A DNA stretch of 64,000 nt from Rhynchopus sp. YZ270_cl-10 (GCA_964035575.1 OZ037917.1:186001-250000); one strand, 5' to 3'; positions 1-10,230 are shown, counted from the first letter of the stretch. Made by a program: numbers and translations. The notes: generated by a model from the sequence alone, not told the origin.

Positions 1-200
1 AATAACAAAAACAGTAACTTTCTTGTTTTTTTATTTGGGTGCAAACTCTCTCATGTCACCGTCCCTCTCGCTGCTTTCCAAGGGTGTTCACTTGAACATT
101 CCCAAAAACCCTCCCAAAAAACAAATAACGAAATGTGGCATAACCAAGTTGATCTTCAGCAGACTTCATACAATACAAAAAGCAAACTCAAGTCAGCAGC

Positions 201-1106
201 TTACTTGTCTCCCTTAAGGTGCTGCTGGGCGGTCTCGTACAGCACAAGCACAAGGGCGGCTCCGACGGTACGGAGCACGTTGGCACCCGCTCCCTTGAAG
301 ATGGCACCAAGTCCCTCGTTCTTCATGATCTTGGTCAGGCAGTCCACGGATCCCTTGTACATCCACTCCTCCTTCGGCTTCTCGGACTGCATCTGGAGAC
401 GACGACGCACGGTGTCGAACGGGTACGAGGTGTATCCGGCCGCGATGGCGGCGGTCTGGGCAACAAGGAACTTCGATCCGAATCCCTTCAGTCCCAGGTC
501 CTTGGCGTAGGGGTTCTTCGTCTTCAGGGTGTCGAAGATTCCGAAGTAGGTTCCACGGTACGGGATGATACCCACCACAGACACTCCGAATCCGTTGTAC
601 AGTCCGAGGACTCCCTTGGGTCCCTGGGCGGTCTTCTTCAGGCAGTCGCCAAGGCCGGTGAAGTCACGCTTGCCGCTTCCGACGTCAGACGCCAGACGGG
701 TACGGGCGTAGTCCAGGGGGTACACAATGCACAGGGATCCAGCTCCCGCCAGACCTCCGGATGCCATGTTGACGGCGAAGAAGGCCCAGAAGTCGGTCTT
801 CGGGCTGTACTTGGGGAAGATCTCCTTCAGGGTGTCCTTGAAGGCGAAGTTGAAGGCCTGGGTGGGGAAGTAACGGATGATGTTGGTGAAGTTTCCACGC
901 CAGAAGGCACCAAGACCCTGCTCGGAGTAGATACGCGAGAAGCAGTTGATGATACCGTTGTAACGCTGGACCTCTCCGGAGATGATCTTCGGGTTGGCAT
1001 CCTGGGTCTGGATCACAAGCTTCACACGCTCAATGGGGGCAGTGCAGGTCTTTGCGATCGACGCAGAGGTTCCTCCAATGAGGAAATCGGTCAGGAACTG
1101 GGCCAT
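201..1106 (-). CDS. AAC: Mitochondrial ADP/ATP carrier, copy 1
   Basis: Exchanges ADP and ATP across the inner mitochondrial membrane. The 301-residue length is normal for the family. Three mitochondrial carrier repeats are visible, each with a PX[D/E]XX[K/R] signature: PIERVK near residue 24, PLDYAR near 130 and PFDTVR near 229. The third is followed by RRRLQM (234-239) where most AACs have RRRMMM; this is the diagnostic nucleotide-carrier position, so the departure is worth noting. The start is the MAQF methionine, with A-rich DNA just upstream. It is the first of three copies encoding the same protein. Copy 1 differs from copy 2 at 4 and from copy 3 at 2 of 906 positions, all synonymous, and similarity fades within about 15 bp of both ends of the frame. 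A 300-residue open frame on the opposite strand is a codon-bias shadow. Confidence 0.95.
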   Translation of the reverse strand: MAQFLTDFLIGGTSASIAKTCTAPIERVKLVIQTQDANPKIISGEVQRYNGIINCFSRIYSEQGLGAFWRGNFTNIIRYFPTQAFNFAFKDTLKEIFPKYSPKTDFWAFFAVNMASGGLAGAGSLCIVYPLDYARTRLASDVGSGKRDFTGLGDCLKKTAQGPKGVLGLYNGFGVSVVGIIPYRGTYFGIFDTLKTKNPYAKDLGLKGFGSKFLVAQTAAIAAGYTSYPFDTVRRRLQMQSEKPKEEWMYKGSVDCLTKIMKNEGLGAIFKGAGANVLRTVGAALVLVLYETAQQHLKGDK

Positions 1107-1850
1107 TTTTTAGTTTACTTTTGTGATAACTGTTGGGGAAGTGTTGTAATGTGATAAGAGCATCTAAAGTATGTAGAAAGACATTTGAGTGCTGGCAGAA
1201 AAGACAGCACTGCAAGAATCTCAACTAGGTTCGGAAGCTGCGCACTCTGAGAGAGTGAATAGATAGTATCGCACACCTCTTATTGTGGAAGATACAGGCA
1301 AACCACCACGCACCACACCTGCACTCACTTCATCTGATCGAGTACGGCGAGACGCGTGAACCGTCGAGAACGGAATAGCACAACAAAAAGAAGAAAAAAA
1401 ATACAATACTTTGCCTCTGATTACAAATGCAACTCACCCCGGACCACAAGACTGCTGCAGCAATGTGGGACGTCCCACATCGCTTCGCAATACATGAGTA
1501 CACGAAAACAGTGCCTGAGCGTACCATCACACTCATACGCACGAACTCAATAAAAATCAAACGGAGGCATCAGCCAATCCGTGAACTAAAATACTTGAAC
1601 AACAGACATGAACATTAGCTCATGACAAACACTCTCCACGAGACATACAACAACGGTGGTGCTCTTCTCATATGGAAAGAGTCAACACCACGACGATTAC
1701 TCCCATCCACAACGCAGGAGCCCACTGCTCACACATAATTCTTCAACAAAAAAAAATACAGAAAACTGCCCCACAAAAATACCCCGATCCATTGAGTAAA
1801 AGAAGTGCAACACTCACCCAGCACAGCACTCCTGCTCTACAACAAACAGC
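1107..1850. other. Intergenic spacer between carrier copies 1 and 2
   Basis: No gene or strong repeat recognised. It holds the upstream region of copy 1 and the downstream region of copy 2 and does not resemble the spacer between copies 2 and 3. Confidence 0.5.
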
Positions 1851-2756
1851 TTACTTGTCTCCCTTAAGGTGCTGCTGGGCGGTCTCGTACAGCACAAGCA
1901 CAAGGGCGGCTCCGACGGTACGGAGCACGTTGGCACCCGCTCCCTTGAAGATGGCACCAAGTCCCTCGTTCTTCATGATCTTGGTCAGGCAGTCCACGGA
2001 TCCCTTGTACATCCACTCCTCCTTCGGCTTCTCGGACTGCATCTGGAGACGACGACGCACGGTGTCGAACGGGTACGAGGTGTATCCGGCCGCGATGGCG
2101 GCGGTCTGGGCGACAAGGAACTTCGATCCGAATCCCTTCAGTCCCAGGTCCTTGGCGTAGGGGTTCTTCGTCTTCAGGGTGTCGAAGATTCCGAAGTAGG
2201 TTCCACGGTACGGGATGATACCCACCACAGACACTCCGAATCCGTTGTACAGTCCGAGGACTCCCTTGGGTCCCTGGGCGGTCTTCTTCAGGCAGTCTCC
2301 AAGGCCGGTGAAGTCACGCTTGCCGCTTCCGACGTCAGACGCAAGACGGGTACGGGCGTAGTCCAGGGGGTACACAATGCACAGGGATCCAGCTCCCGCC
2401 AGACCTCCGGATGCCATGTTGACGGCGAAGAAGGCCCAGAAGTCGGTCTTCGGGCTGTACTTGGGGAAGATCTCCTTCAGGGTGTCCTTGAAGGCGAAGT
2501 TGAAGGCCTGGGTGGGGAAGTAACGGATGATGTTGGTGAAGTTTCCACGCCAGAAGGCACCAAGACCCTGCTCGGAGTAGATACGCGAGAAGCAGTTGAT
2601 GATACCGTTGTAACGCTGGACCTCTCCGGAGATGATCTTCGGGTTGGCATCCTGGGTCTGGATCACAAGCTTCACACGCTCAATGGGGGCAGTGCAGGTC
2701 TTTGCGATCGACGCGGAGGTTCCTCCAATGAGGAAATCGGTCAGGAACTGGGCCAT
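1851..2756 (-). CDS. AAC: Mitochondrial ADP/ATP carrier, copy 2
   Basis: Encodes the same 301-residue ADP/ATP carrier as copy 1, with the same three carrier repeats and the same RRRLQM variant of the RRRMMM signature. Four synonymous differences from copy 1 are visible, including a GTC/GTT change at the codon near 2101 and a GCG/GCA change near 2715. The first bases 5' of the ATG (an A-rich run followed by CTAAAA on the coding strand) match copy 1, and the rest of the flank is unrelated. The 3' flank is shared with copy 3 for about 10 bases after TAA. Multiple near-identical copies are consistent with high expression dosage; gene conversion or recent duplication would keep them alike. Confidence 0.95.
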   Translation of the reverse strand: MAQFLTDFLIGGTSASIAKTCTAPIERVKLVIQTQDANPKIISGEVQRYNGIINCFSRIYSEQGLGAFWRGNFTNIIRYFPTQAFNFAFKDTLKEIFPKYSPKTDFWAFFAVNMASGGLAGAGSLCIVYPLDYARTRLASDVGSGKRDFTGLGDCLKKTAQGPKGVLGLYNGFGVSVVGIIPYRGTYFGIFDTLKTKNPYAKDLGLKGFGSKFLVAQTAAIAAGYTSYPFDTVRRRLQMQSEKPKEEWMYKGSVDCLTKIMKNEGLGAIFKGAGANVLRTVGAALVLVLYETAQQHLKGDK

Positions 2757-3709
2757 TTTTTAGTTTTGTTTTATTGATACCTGTGTGCGCTACTCTAATT
2801 TATTTTTGGATGACAATGATGAAGGAGTGAAGTATATTATTGGGGGCAAAAAGGAAATTCTGTCGGAAATAGTGGGGATGAATTTTTGTTTCCTTGAAAC
2901 CTTTGGCAGGGTAGCAGATCAAAATGTATGTTCACAAAATTCTGATCGTTGTGAACCATTTCGTGCCCAGGCCTCCCCTCCTCTGCACAGCCTTGGCAAC
3001 CTTGACGCAAAAGCCTTAGTAGGTGTAAGCCTTCGTATGAGTAACCTCAGCGACCATGGCACCCCAAAACGTTCCTGGCATAGCCGCGATACGCAACATT
3101 TCAAAAACTGCGCATAAAGTTTCAATTATTTGAAGGCCAAATCATGTCATGGGCACACTACTTTTTGTTGTATCGACAATCACGTTACACCTACTGGTAT
3201 AACGATCTGTACTCAATGTAGGCCGAAGCCTATGTACTACAGAAGGTACAGACGCTTCTTTTTTGTCTTCGCCATATCTTTTTCCTCTGACTCCTCGCTG
3301 GGTCCTTCGAGCTCCGTCCGTCAAATGGTGCGGTCACAACGTGTCTAGAGTCAGTCACTTTTTAACCCGCACACAATACTAGTGGCGTGTTGTGTCTGGG
3401 ACGGCGTAAAATCCTCTTCAAAAGGCTATGTCTATTTTCCGCAGATTAATACTTTTTGTTTTCCCCGCAGGAAATGTAGGATATTGTCCTACATTTAAAT
3501 ACCGATATACTTCACTGATAATAGTGTGCAAATAGTGTGGACACAGGAAGGAAGCAACAGGAGCCCATGCAAGCTACAGTGGAAAGTAAAATTTTATTTA
3601 ACCGAACTAAACGTTTTCAGATACACTCTTATTTTTTGATTGAGTCACAGAACCCCCCTCTGTGACATGCTAAAGTTTCTGTGATAAAAATGGTCCCTCA
3701 CCAAACAGC
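2757..3709. other. Intergenic spacer between carrier copies 2 and 3
   Basis: Contains a degenerate R1-like stretch (about 3000-3050) and a full R4 repeat (3161-3257). No gene supported. Confidence 0.5.
3161..3257 (-). repeat. R4 dispersed repeat, copy 1
   Basis: About 97 bp, closely matching 28121-28226 and more loosely 31547-31635, in the same orientation. The shared core on the plus strand runs from TATCGACAATCACGTTA through GTACTACAGAAGGTA to AGACGC. An internal TTACACC/GGTATAA pair suggests a small hairpin. Confidence 0.75.
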
Positions 3710-4615
3710 TTACTTGTCTCCCTTAAGGTGCTGCTGGGCGGTCTCGTACAGCACAAGCACAAGGGCGGCTCCGACGGTACGGAGCACGTTGGCACCCGCT
3801 CCCTTGAAGATGGCACCAAGTCCCTCGTTCTTCATGATCTTGGTCAGGCAGTCCACGGATCCCTTGTACATCCACTCCTCCTTCGGCTTCTCGGACTGCA
3901 TCTGGAGGCGACGACGCACGGTGTCGAACGGGTACGAGGTGTATCCGGCCGCGATGGCGGCGGTCTGGGCAACAAGGAACTTCGATCCGAATCCCTTCAG
4001 TCCCAGGTCCTTGGCGTAGGGGTTCTTCGTCTTCAGGGTGTCGAAGATTCCGAAGTAGGTTCCACGGTACGGGATGATACCCACCACAGACACTCCGAAT
4101 CCGTTGTACAGTCCGAGGACTCCCTTGGGTCCCTGGGCGGTCTTCTTCAGGCAGTCGCCAAGGCCGGTGAAGTCACGCTTGCCGCTTCCGACGTCAGACG
4201 CCAGACGGGTACGGGCGTAGTCCAGGGGGTACACAATGCACAGGGATCCAGCTCCCGCCAGACCTCCGGACGCCATGTTGACGGCGAAGAAGGCCCAGAA
4301 GTCGGTCTTCGGGCTGTACTTGGGGAAGATCTCCTTCAGGGTGTCCTTGAAGGCGAAGTTGAAGGCCTGGGTGGGGAAGTAACGGATGATGTTGGTGAAG
4401 TTTCCACGCCAGAAGGCACCAAGACCCTGCTCGGAGTAGATACGCGAGAAGCAGTTGATGATACCGTTGTAACGCTGGACCTCTCCGGAGATGATCTTCG
4501 GGTTGGCATCCTGGGTCTGGATCACAAGCTTCACACGCTCAATGGGGGCAGTGCAGGTCTTTGCGATCGACGCAGAGGTTCCTCCAATGAGGAAATCGGT
4601 CAGGAACTGGGCCAT
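3710..4615 (-). CDS. AAC: Mitochondrial ADP/ATP carrier, copy 3
   Basis: Third gene for the identical 301-residue ADP/ATP carrier, with three carrier signatures at about residues 24, 130 and 229 and RRRLQM in place of RRRMMM. Only two synonymous differences from copy 1 are seen (in the codons covering about 3907 and 4270). The sequence just before ATG (AAAAACTTAAA on the coding strand) differs from copies 1 and 2, so the duplicated block is essentially the reading frame. The downstream neighbour on the transcribed strand is copy 2 and the upstream neighbour is the coiled-coil gene. Product identity is certain; which copy is most expressed cannot be told. Confidence 0.95.
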   Translation of the reverse strand: MAQFLTDFLIGGTSASIAKTCTAPIERVKLVIQTQDANPKIISGEVQRYNGIINCFSRIYSEQGLGAFWRGNFTNIIRYFPTQAFNFAFKDTLKEIFPKYSPKTDFWAFFAVNMASGGLAGAGSLCIVYPLDYARTRLASDVGSGKRDFTGLGDCLKKTAQGPKGVLGLYNGFGVSVVGIIPYRGTYFGIFDTLKTKNPYAKDLGLKGFGSKFLVAQTAAIAAGYTSYPFDTVRRRLQMQSEKPKEEWMYKGSVDCLTKIMKNEGLGAIFKGAGANVLRTVGAALVLVLYETAQQHLKGDK

Positions 4616-4765
4616 TTTAAGTTTTTGTTTTTTGAATCTGAAACACGGGGGTTTGTGGTTTCGGGTGGGTTATTTTCTTGGGTGGAAAAAAAAATCAAAT
4701 TTCCGTTGTTTGTGTCGTGTTAAGTTTACAATGACTCACGGAGCCGAAAATAGTGTACAATATTG

Positions 4766-6215
4766 CTAGAGGCCGGCTATTGTCTCGAGACCCCTCAGAA
4801 ACTCGTCGACCTGTATGAAGCAATGAGTGGAGACGTGCATAAACACCACGACATACCTGAGTTGTTGGTCCGCCGAGCAGACTTCTCTCTGTTGTGTGAG
4901 GGTCGTGGCGGGGCTCTTGTCGTTCCTTCTGCAGTTGCTGCCGCCGCAGCTCTCTTGCGTTTGGACTGCTGCCTGCGGTTTTGCCAGGCGAATAGAGTGG
5001 GTCGCTGAGGAAGCGCGAGCCTGCACCACCACCACCGCCACCACCACCACCCGCCCGCGCAGCTACAGGGGTAACGAAGGCACTGGCATTGCTCAACTGC
5101 GAGTCGAAGTTGGGCTGCGGGATGTAGGACGCTCTCTCCGTTGGCGGTGCTGCCGCTGTCATGGAGGGCGATGTGAAGGGCGGGCCTGTCTGTGGCAGCG
5201 TGCCGCCAAGCTTGTCAAGACCGTCGCTGGAGTGTTCCTTCAGGAGGCGCAGGCCCTGCAGGAGACGCCGGTTCAGTGTCTTCATCTCATGAGCAACCTT
5301 CTCTGCGTGTGCATGTCCACTTGCAGTGCAGGCGGCCACCTCGTCCGAGATGCGTGCCACGTCGCCCTCAATCGCTGCGTGGAAGTTGCGGCTCTTCGCC
5401 TCAATGCCCTCCTGTGTGGACGCGACCTGCGCCATGACGGTTGCGTGGTAGTGCTTCAGCAGAGCCGCGTACCGCGTGTCAAGTGTCGATAATCGTGCAT
5501 CGATTTCCCCCTCAAAGGTGCTGGTGCTCCGTTTGCTGAGCTCCAGAAACTCAACATTGTACTGATCCAGCTCCGTCGTGCGCGCCTCGACACTCGACAA
5601 CCGTGTCGCCAAGGTCTTCTCGATGCCCTCAACACGCCCTACCACACTCTGCAGCATGCCCTCCTGCCGGTCCTGCTGGTCCGCAATGCGCTTCAGCTGT
5701 GCTGCGATGGAGGAGAGCTGGCTTTCGTGCTGCTCGTGTTTCGTCTTCCCGATCTTCTCTGCATGCGCAACCGAGGCTGCGAGCGTGTCGAGCTGCAAGG
5801 TGTGTCCGTGCAGTGTCTCCTTTGCCGTCCCCTGCGCTGCCTTCGCCTTGGACACGCTAGCCGCGATATCCGAGACCTTTGCTTCACTTTGCAGCAGCTT
5901 CGTTCTCATCTCAGTCAACCCCAGTTCACTCTCCTCCTGCACATTCCGCACTGTCTGCTCCACCTGCCCCACCGTTTCGACAAAACGATTCAACCGCACG
6001 TCCAGAGAACGCAGCACGGACTGCATGGTCTCTTGGATCCCCATCTCAGTGATCTTCTCGGCACGCGACAACAGGTTCTCCGCAACAGTGCGGTTAGGGT
6101 CGTTAGAGTCGACGTCTTGACGTGAGAAGCGGAGTGTGGCCACATCCTGCAGGGCGTGCACGTCTGTCCGCAGGTGCTCTATCGCCTCTGAGGCTCGGCG
6201 CGTGCCGTCTGCCAT
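4766..6215 (-). CDS. Coiled-coil protein with C-terminal spliced exon
   Basis: Two exons, 4857-6215 and 4766-4810, give 467 residues. The 46-nt intron (4811-4856) starts GTATGT and ends CATACAG and joins PTTQ to VDEFLRGLETIAGL. The start is the MADGTRR methionine at 6215. The open frame runs 33 codons further upstream, but a pyrimidine-rich tract ending TTAAACAG (AG at 6240-6241) lies in that extension and looks like the acceptor of the mature 5' end. Residues about 10 to 345 are heptad-rich, charged and free of proline, so a long coiled coil is likely. A Ser/Pro/Gly linker with a run of nine glycines follows, then a basic Arg/Gln-rich patch and the short second-exon tail. It could be a cytoskeletal or flagellar structural protein, but I do not recognise the family. 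Confidence 0.8.
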
Positions 6216-6239
6216 TGAATAGCACAACCTTTGCAACGC

Positions 6240-6241
6240 CT
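6240..6241 (-). promoter_or_regulatory. Likely splice (trans-splice) acceptor for the coiled-coil gene
   Basis: On the minus strand a C-rich tract leads to TTAAACAG, about 24 nt before the ATG at 6215. Trans-splicing is inferred from the array layout. Confidence 0.45.
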
Positions 6242-6870
6242 GTTTAAGGGTGGTGGTGGGGTGGGAGAATATTAGCTGAGTAAGCAAAATAAAAAATTCG
6301 CGCGGTGGTATCAAAATAGGGGAGAGTGTGGAGAAACAGCTGTTTTTATCTATTCATCTTTCACAAATGTTAACAAAAAAGAAGGTAAAAAAAAGGGAAG
6401 CTCCACAAAATAGGAAGAACAGAACAACGTTTTTTTGGAAATTTATTTGAACGTTTCAACGGCCTGTAGCATTTCCTTGATGCAAGAAGTCATGGTTTAG
6501 GGAGGGGGGGGGGAAAGAAAACAACAAAAGAGAAGTATCGAATCTTTTGCACACATCTAAAAAAAAGAGGGGGCTGAAGAGAAAAAAAAATCGTTGAAAA
6601 TGTGTGCACACCATTCCCTCCAGACTTTTTCTCTGTCTCTGTTTTGTTTCGGAACAGAAAAAAACATTTTGGAGGGCAACGTATGATACATGGCTCCTCT
6701 TGTTGCAGTGTTGTTTCCACGCTTCCACCTATTAAAAAAAAGAGAAAAAAGCAGAATTTCTCAGTGGAAAACGAACGGGGGTAAGCATTCTATCTCTATT
6801 GCAAGGCCCCGAGGTAGTGGTGGTTGTTTTGTGATAATCGTCATTCATAATACATACAGTTCGACAATTA

Positions 6871-7053
6871 CTATTGGCGACCAAAAAAGTCGCCAATTAC
6901 ACCTAATTTTTACCCCGCGTATATGCGCGTAAAAGCGCGTAAAGGCGTGTACGGACGGTCCGTATATGCCTGTACGGACCTATACGCGGGGTAAAAATCA
7001 GGTGGCAATTGCAAGAAAACCCCTAAAATCCGCCAATAATATTTGGTCGCCAA
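6871..7053. mobile_element. Foldback (MITE-like) element, GCGTATA family
   Basis: Both ends carry TTGGCGACCAAA in inverted orientation. Inside, TTTTTACCCCGCGTATA (left) faces TATACGCGGGGTAAAAA (right), and the centre repeats GCGCGTAAA-like and TACGGAC units. The inner core is shared with the smaller foldback at 29510-29594. No coding capacity. Confidence 0.75.
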
Positions 7054-7384
7054 GGTTCTTGTCCAACTGTAATACACATCACACTACAGCTTGCATTGTG
7101 AATGTGTATTATGTATTATGATGGGCAGATAGTATCACAAAAAAACAACCACTACCAAAAGGGCCGTCCGGCAGCTCAAAGAGACCCCAAAAACGAAAAA
7201 GACTGTGTTGGGCGCTTCTTATAGCTGTCAGCTTTTTTTTCCTTTGGGGCTGGGGGGGGTGATACCATCATGGTATTTCGTTATCTACGGTGACTATGGG
7301 GGGGACTTAACTCTACAAAAGAAAAGAAGACACATGACATCAGCAGTGTACGTGACACCCCATGGAAAAGCAAAAGGGGGGTGC

Positions 7385-7422
7385 TTGTAAGATGAGTCCA
7401 GCCAGATCGCGCTTGGTCACCT
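7385..7422 (-). repeat. R1 hairpin repeat, degenerate copy
   Basis: Plus-strand TTGTAAGATGAGTCC ... GCTTGGTCACCT matches the R1 ends, with a divergent middle. Confidence 0.5.
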
Positions 7423-7430
7423 AAAAGAAA

Positions 7431-7470
7431 AGTTTATAAGATGATCCTAAGCCTCGTGCTGAGTCACCTT
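7431..7470 (-). repeat. R1 hairpin repeat
   Basis: Plus strand AGTTTATAAGATGATCCTAA then GCCTCGTGCTGAGTCACCTT. The transcribed-strand RNA can pair AGGUGA with UCAUCU and AGC with GCU. It lies about 380 bp downstream of the membrane-protein stop at 7847. Confidence 0.8.
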
Positions 7471-7846
7471 GAAAAAATGTCATTGTGGGAATAAGGCGGT
7501 GAGGCGTGTGTCTCTGGTGTGGCAACACAACTGGGGTACTATTCTGTGCAGAATATTACCCCTTATTAGTTGTCAAAACACACACAGATAACTCTCTCAT
7601 TCTCTCTCTCTCTCTCGCACTGATATAAAAAAAAAAAAAAATGAAAAAAAAATAAACAAAAGATCACTCCCAATGAGGATCTCGCACCAATATGCACCCA
7701 AAATATGTTTTTTTTTGTGACAAAACAAAAAAAAAAAATGTTGACAAACGACAAAATCTATTTTTCTCCCCCAGTTTTTTTTTTTTGCATTTCAAAAATC
7801 TTTAACATCGCTTACCCCCCCCTACCCCCCTCCCCCTCCCTCCCCT

Positions 7847-10153
7847 TCACCCCTTTCGAGGAGTGGAATGCCTTTGGGAGAAGCTGTTGATCCGTGATTG
7901 GAGGGAGTCTATTTCGAGTCGTCTTCCGTCGACCGAGGCGCTGCGCTGCGGGAGCATCGGGAGCATGGGCGGTGTACTGTAGCCACTGTGCGCGACACCT
8001 ACGTCAGCCCCGTACGAATCCTTTTCGGAGAAGTCGTCCCCTTGGTCGTGATCCACTCCTGCATCGCTCTGACTGATGCTCACCATCACCGAGGCCTGCG
8101 TCACCACCACACCTCCCGGACCTGCCAGATCAGCGGAGGGCAGTGCCTGCACACTCCTCTCCTCCATTCGTTCCCGCAGCGCAGCAAGCTTTCGTGACGG
8201 AGATTCGGGGATGTTTTTTGTACGACTTTCCCGCGCACGGAGCCGCTCTGCCGCGACAGAGTGACTGCTGTGTGGTGCAGAGGAGATCTGAAGCGGGTTC
8301 AACACCTTCGTCTCTGCGGCTTCAGAAACGATGCTGAGGTCAAGACGTTTTGCCGTAAGGGTGGTGGTGTTGGTGCTGTTCGCTTTGATAGCGAGGTATG
8401 CCCCACCCTCAGTCAGGTCTTCGTAGACTGCACGCAAAGGACTGTCGTTCGCTGCATCTACAAGGGTCCATTCGGTTGTTTCACCATCCTCAGGGATGAG
8501 ACCGAGCTTTGTTAAAATGCATCTTAAATTGTCCGCTTCTTCGGTATTCTTTGCAATCGTAAACTCACTGTTGGATTGCCCCTCTGCACGCACAAACACA
8601 TTCTTTACATTAAACACCGGCTCCTTCTTTGGCGGCGTCTTTAAAACATCCCTAGATGATCTTACTGGAGAGTTCTGCATCTTTCGCAGCATGCATGCAG
8701 GAACCGCTTCCTGAAGGCTCATCCCGCTCTGCCCTTCTGCGTTGTTGTATCGTGAGGTGACGTGCACTGTGATAAAATATTCTGGTCCGTTCGTCGCGTA
8801 GACTACTCTGTCCACTGTGCAGGTCACCCAACGCATGGGGTTCTCTGAGGTGCACACTGAAGGGTCATCGAGCTGCGCTTCGACGGTGGTGCCTTCTTCG
8901 AAGACTTCATGGATTGGAAGTTTGGAGAGAGGGAGCCAGTCGGTACCGGATTCTCTGCGGGCTTGCCAGATGCTGGGTTCGCTGAGACGGCATGGGAGGC
9001 GGTGTGTCGTTTTGGGTGCAGATTCACAGACGGTGTCACCACGCCGAGAGATTGCCCATGAGGCCCGAGAGGTTGCTGCTAGCAGGCAGACCCCATCGGC
9101 TGTCTCCCACACCGGGCACCCCCAGAGGAGGTCCATGCGTTTGCGGTAGACGCCACAGATGTCCTCGATGATGGGGTTGTTGTTGTCACGTTCTCCTTCT
9201 CTGCCGCCCTTCGCAATGTAGTACACATCCGGCTCAGAGGAGACCACCTTGCGAACCGGGGAGGTAGGGTTGTTGCGTGGTGGTGACACCACAGAGGGCG
9301 CGAAGTGGGGGAAGGTTTGGTTGTTGCGGTCCTGGTGTTGTGGTGGGGCTTCAAAGTGTTGATGGTGCGGTTGTTGTTGTTGTTGTTGTTGCTGCTCAGG
9401 CTCGCGGTAGATGTAGTATCCTGCGCAGGTTAACAACGCAATTCCAAAGACGACGACACAAATGATTCCCGCAACAAGCAGTTTTTTACTCCGTGAAGTG
9501 CATTGCTCCTCGTAGAACACCCCGGAGAGCTCTGTTTCCGCACAGCAGCCTTCTCCGGAACAGCTTCGGGTTCCTTCCAATATGACGCATTCTGTGTCGC
9601 ATGGGTCGCTGTGGTGCGATCCGTTGGTGCTGTACGTAATGAGCATGCCCACACCTGCGATGCCCAGCACCAAACAGAGCAGCCCTATCGCGTAGAGTGC
9701 ACGCAACCCTACGTTGGTATCATACCGTCTGTAGCGTGGCGGGTCCTTAGGGTTTTGAAGGGTAGCAGCCGCGGCGCCAATGTAGTAGGAATTGTCCTGC
9801 TGTGCAGTGGCGTACTGCGGCTGCTGCGCAATGTTGTGCTGTTGAAGAGACCGCTCAAACAGACCAGAAGGCATAACCCCGTCATAGCGTGTCTGCGGCA
9901 TCTCCCGCTGTGGGGTGTATTGGTTCAAATGCATGACGTTGATAGTCGTATCCTTCGAAGGATAGTTCGACGCAGGGTATATCTCCGACATATCTGGCGC
10001 AGTAGTCGCATTGGCCACATTCCAGACAGGCTGCTCAGCTGCATAAGACTGTTGTGCAGGGGGTGGCGGTGGCGGTGGTGGCGGCTGTGGCCCCCCTACT
10101 GGGACAGATGCAGACGGCGCACGCAACTCAAAATTTTGAGGGACATGCCACAT
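7847..10153 (-). CDS. Two-pass membrane protein with Cys-rich lumenal loop
   Basis: 768 residues, unrecognised family. The N-terminal 140 residues are Pro/Gln/Tyr-rich with a poly-Pro run near 24-32. Two hydrophobic segments, about 152-174 and 225-249, flank a 50-residue loop with seven cysteines (CDTEC, CSGEGCC, QC), so an extracellular or lumenal disulfide-bonded loop with both tails cytosolic is likely. A poly-Gln run follows directly (about 254-261). Residues about 330-500 form a more ordered region rich in Trp and Cys that I cannot assign. The C-terminal 200 residues are Ser/Arg/Glu-rich and probably disordered. The start is the first ATG after a C/T-rich tract ending CCCCTTCAG (AG at 10231-10232). 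No intron is seen. Confidence 0.85.
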   Translation of the reverse strand: MWHVPQNFELRAPSASVPVGGPQPPPPPPPPPAQQSYAAEQPVWNVANATTAPDMSEIYPASNYPSKDTTINVMHLNQYTPQREMPQTRYDGVMPSGLFERSLQQHNIAQQPQYATAQQDNSYYIGAAAATLQNPKDPPRYRRYDTNVGLRALYAIGLLCLVLGIAGVGMLITYSTNGSHHSDPCDTECVILEGTRSCSGEGCCAETELSGVFYEEQCTSRSKKLLVAGIICVVVFGIALLTCAGYYIYREPEQQQQQQQQPHHQHFEAPPQHQDRNNQTFPHFAPSVVSPPRNNPTSPVRKVVSSEPDVYYIAKGGREGERDNNNPIIEDICGVYRKRMDLLWGCPVWETADGVCLLAATSRASWAISRRGDTVCESAPKTTHRLPCRLSEPSIWQARRESGTDWLPLSKLPIHEVFEEGTTVEAQLDDPSVCTSENPMRWVTCTVDRVVYATNGPEYFITVHVTSRYNNAEGQSGMSLQEAVPACMLRKMQNSPVRSSRDVLKTPPKKEPVFNVKNVFVRAEGQSNSEFTIAKNTEEADNLRCILTKLGLIPEDGETTEWTLVDAANDSPLRAVYEDLTEGGAYLAIKANSTNTTTLTAKRLDLSIVSEAAETKVLNPLQISSAPHSSHSVAAERLRARESRTKNIPESPSRKLAALRERMEERSVQALPSADLAGPGGVVVTQASVMVSISQSDAGVDHDQGDDFSEKDSYGADVGVAHSGYSTPPMLPMLPQRSASVDGRRLEIDSLQSRINSFSQRHSTPRKG

Positions 10154-10230
10154 AGTGAGGAATGGTTAAATTGGATTAGCCGGTTACCCAAGAGGAGAGA
10201 GAGGAGAGGGGTGGGGGGGTGGGAGTTCAC

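Larger units (their letters stand above)
6216..7846. other. Intergenic spacer with foldback element and R1 copies
   Basis: No gene supported. Homopolymer-rich DNA holds a foldback element (6871-7053) and two R1 copies (7385-7470). A stretch near 7530-7550 resembles part of the repeat at 49490-49545. Confidence 0.5.

Noticed and set aside
219-1154. 300-codon open frame antisense to carrier copy 1, and the same at copies 2 and 3
   Set aside because: Composition (Gly/Leu/Val/His-rich, no family) is what strong GC3 bias on the sense strand generates; the sense strand is an unmistakable ADP/ATP carrier.
7490-7530. A reverse-orientation R3 copy (GGTGAGGCGT)
   Set aside because: Only ten bases agree; not enough to count against the one-orientation pattern.
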